DNA from: an uncultured Centipeda sp.
GTDB lineage: Bacteria > Bacillota > Negativicutes > Selenomonadales > Selenomonadaceae
NCBI GenBank assembly: GCA_937925565.1
Contig: CALALM010000108.1
Coordinates: 1 to 5,971, forward strand
Direction: 5' to 3'
DNA length: 5,971 nucleotides
The translations under genes and the position numbers were made by a program. Positions 5,586 through 5,971 of this stretch are shown piece by piece. Every line of letters begins with the position of its first letter. The stretch's first letter is position 1. Under the pieces are notes generated by a model. That model worked only from the letters and a program-made list of their open reading frames with translations, did not search any database and had not been told where the DNA came from.

Positions 5586-5971
5586 GACAGGCGGACTCGG
5601 GCGCGGACTCGGAGCGTTCGGTCTCGGAAAAAATGCACTTGCCGAAGGTGGGGCAGGGGGGGGCGGCGAGGAAACGGCTGCTGCATCTGCGTCCGGGACG
5701 GTAGCGGGCGTCCCCGCGGAAATTCCCCTCGAATCCATCCGGCCGAACCGATTTCAGCCGCGGCGCGAATTCGACGAAGCGGCACTTGAGGAACTGCGCG
5801 AGTCCATCGTGCGACACGGCATCCTTCAACCCGTTTCCGTACGTGATATCGGGGGTGGGAAGTATGAGCTCATCGCGGGCGAACGCCGTCTGCGTGCAGC
5901 GCGCCTTGCGGGACTTGCGACGGTCCCTGCCGTTTTCCGCACGGCGACGGACGCGGAACTTGCGGAGATGG
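5572..5971 (+). CDS. parB: ParB/Spo0J partition protein, 3' end off window
   Basis: The first 133 codons of ParB, the CTP-dependent clamp that loads at parS, spreads along DNA and stimulates ParA. The start is GTG 5572, nine bases after GGGAGG (5557-5562), inside the last 14 nt of parA; such overlap is typical of parAB operons. The N-terminus KTGGLGRGLGAFG (5-17) matches the basic, Gly-rich ParA-contacting tail of the family. A Gly/Ala-rich linker follows (about 25-48). The ParB/Srx N-terminal domain starts at IPLESIRPNRFQPRREF (51-67), with HGILQPV (82-88) and the CTP-binding signature GERRLRAAR (103-111). The helix-turn-helix parS-reading domain and the dimer domain lie beyond the window. 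The linker codons contain a run of eight G (5656-5663). The frame stays open to the last base. Confidence 0.95.
   Translation, partial: MKKAKTGGLGRGLGAFGLGKNALAEGGAGGGGEETAAASASGTVAGVPAEIPLESIRPNRFQPRREFDEAALEELRESIVRHGILQPVSVRDIGGGKYELIAGERRLRAARLAGLATVPAVFRTATDAELAEM

Noticed and set aside
1..5971. oriC, CRISPR array, tRNA or rRNA genes, insertion sequence
   Set aside because: No DnaA-box cluster, regularly spaced repeat array, cloverleaf, rRNA signature or transposase was seen by eye.

Overview
The window is a run of core chromosomal genes, all on the + strand: a Lon-family ATP-dependent protease (LonC-like), the replicative helicase DnaB, 6-phosphofructokinase PfkA, and the partition pair ParA/Soj and ParB/Spo0J, with ParB cut by the window end. 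The GC-rich codon use, the Firmicutes-type Soj/Spo0J proteins, the consensus parS sequence and a LonC-type protease beside dnaB suggest a GC-rich Firmicute. My best guess is a member of the Negativicutes such as Selenomonas or a relative. This assignment is inference and no database was searched.

Layout: positions 1-204 hold a hairpin-rich stretch with no convincing gene, possibly a dispersed repeat. A strong intrinsic-terminator-like hairpin (221-250) sits just before the lonC ribosome binding site. lonC (270-2351) overlaps dnaB (2317-3639) by 35 nt, so the two look translationally coupled. The 152-nt gap after dnaB holds, in order, a parS site, an intrinsic terminator and a probable extended -10 promoter for pfkA (3792-4754). 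After 68 nt comes parA (4823-5585), whose reading frame is broken by an apparent 2-nt deletion inside the DPQGN motif. parB starts at 5572 inside the end of parA and runs off the window.

The most notable feature is three perfect copies of the 16-bp palindrome TGTTTCACGTGAAACA, the classic ParB-binding parS sequence. Two lie 69 bp apart inside the lonC coding sequence, in the linker between the ATPase and protease domains, and are read in frame as the repeated peptide VSRETM. The third follows the dnaB stop codon. With parA and parB downstream, the window contains a complete ParABS locus: the centromere sites, the CTPase clamp that loads on them (partial here) and the ATPase that moves the complex. 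This suggests an origin-proximal location, although no DnaA-box cluster is visible.

No wholly new system is evident. Points worth checking are the parS sites embedded in lonC, the parA frameshift (real or sequencing error), and the structured element and terminator ahead of lonC.
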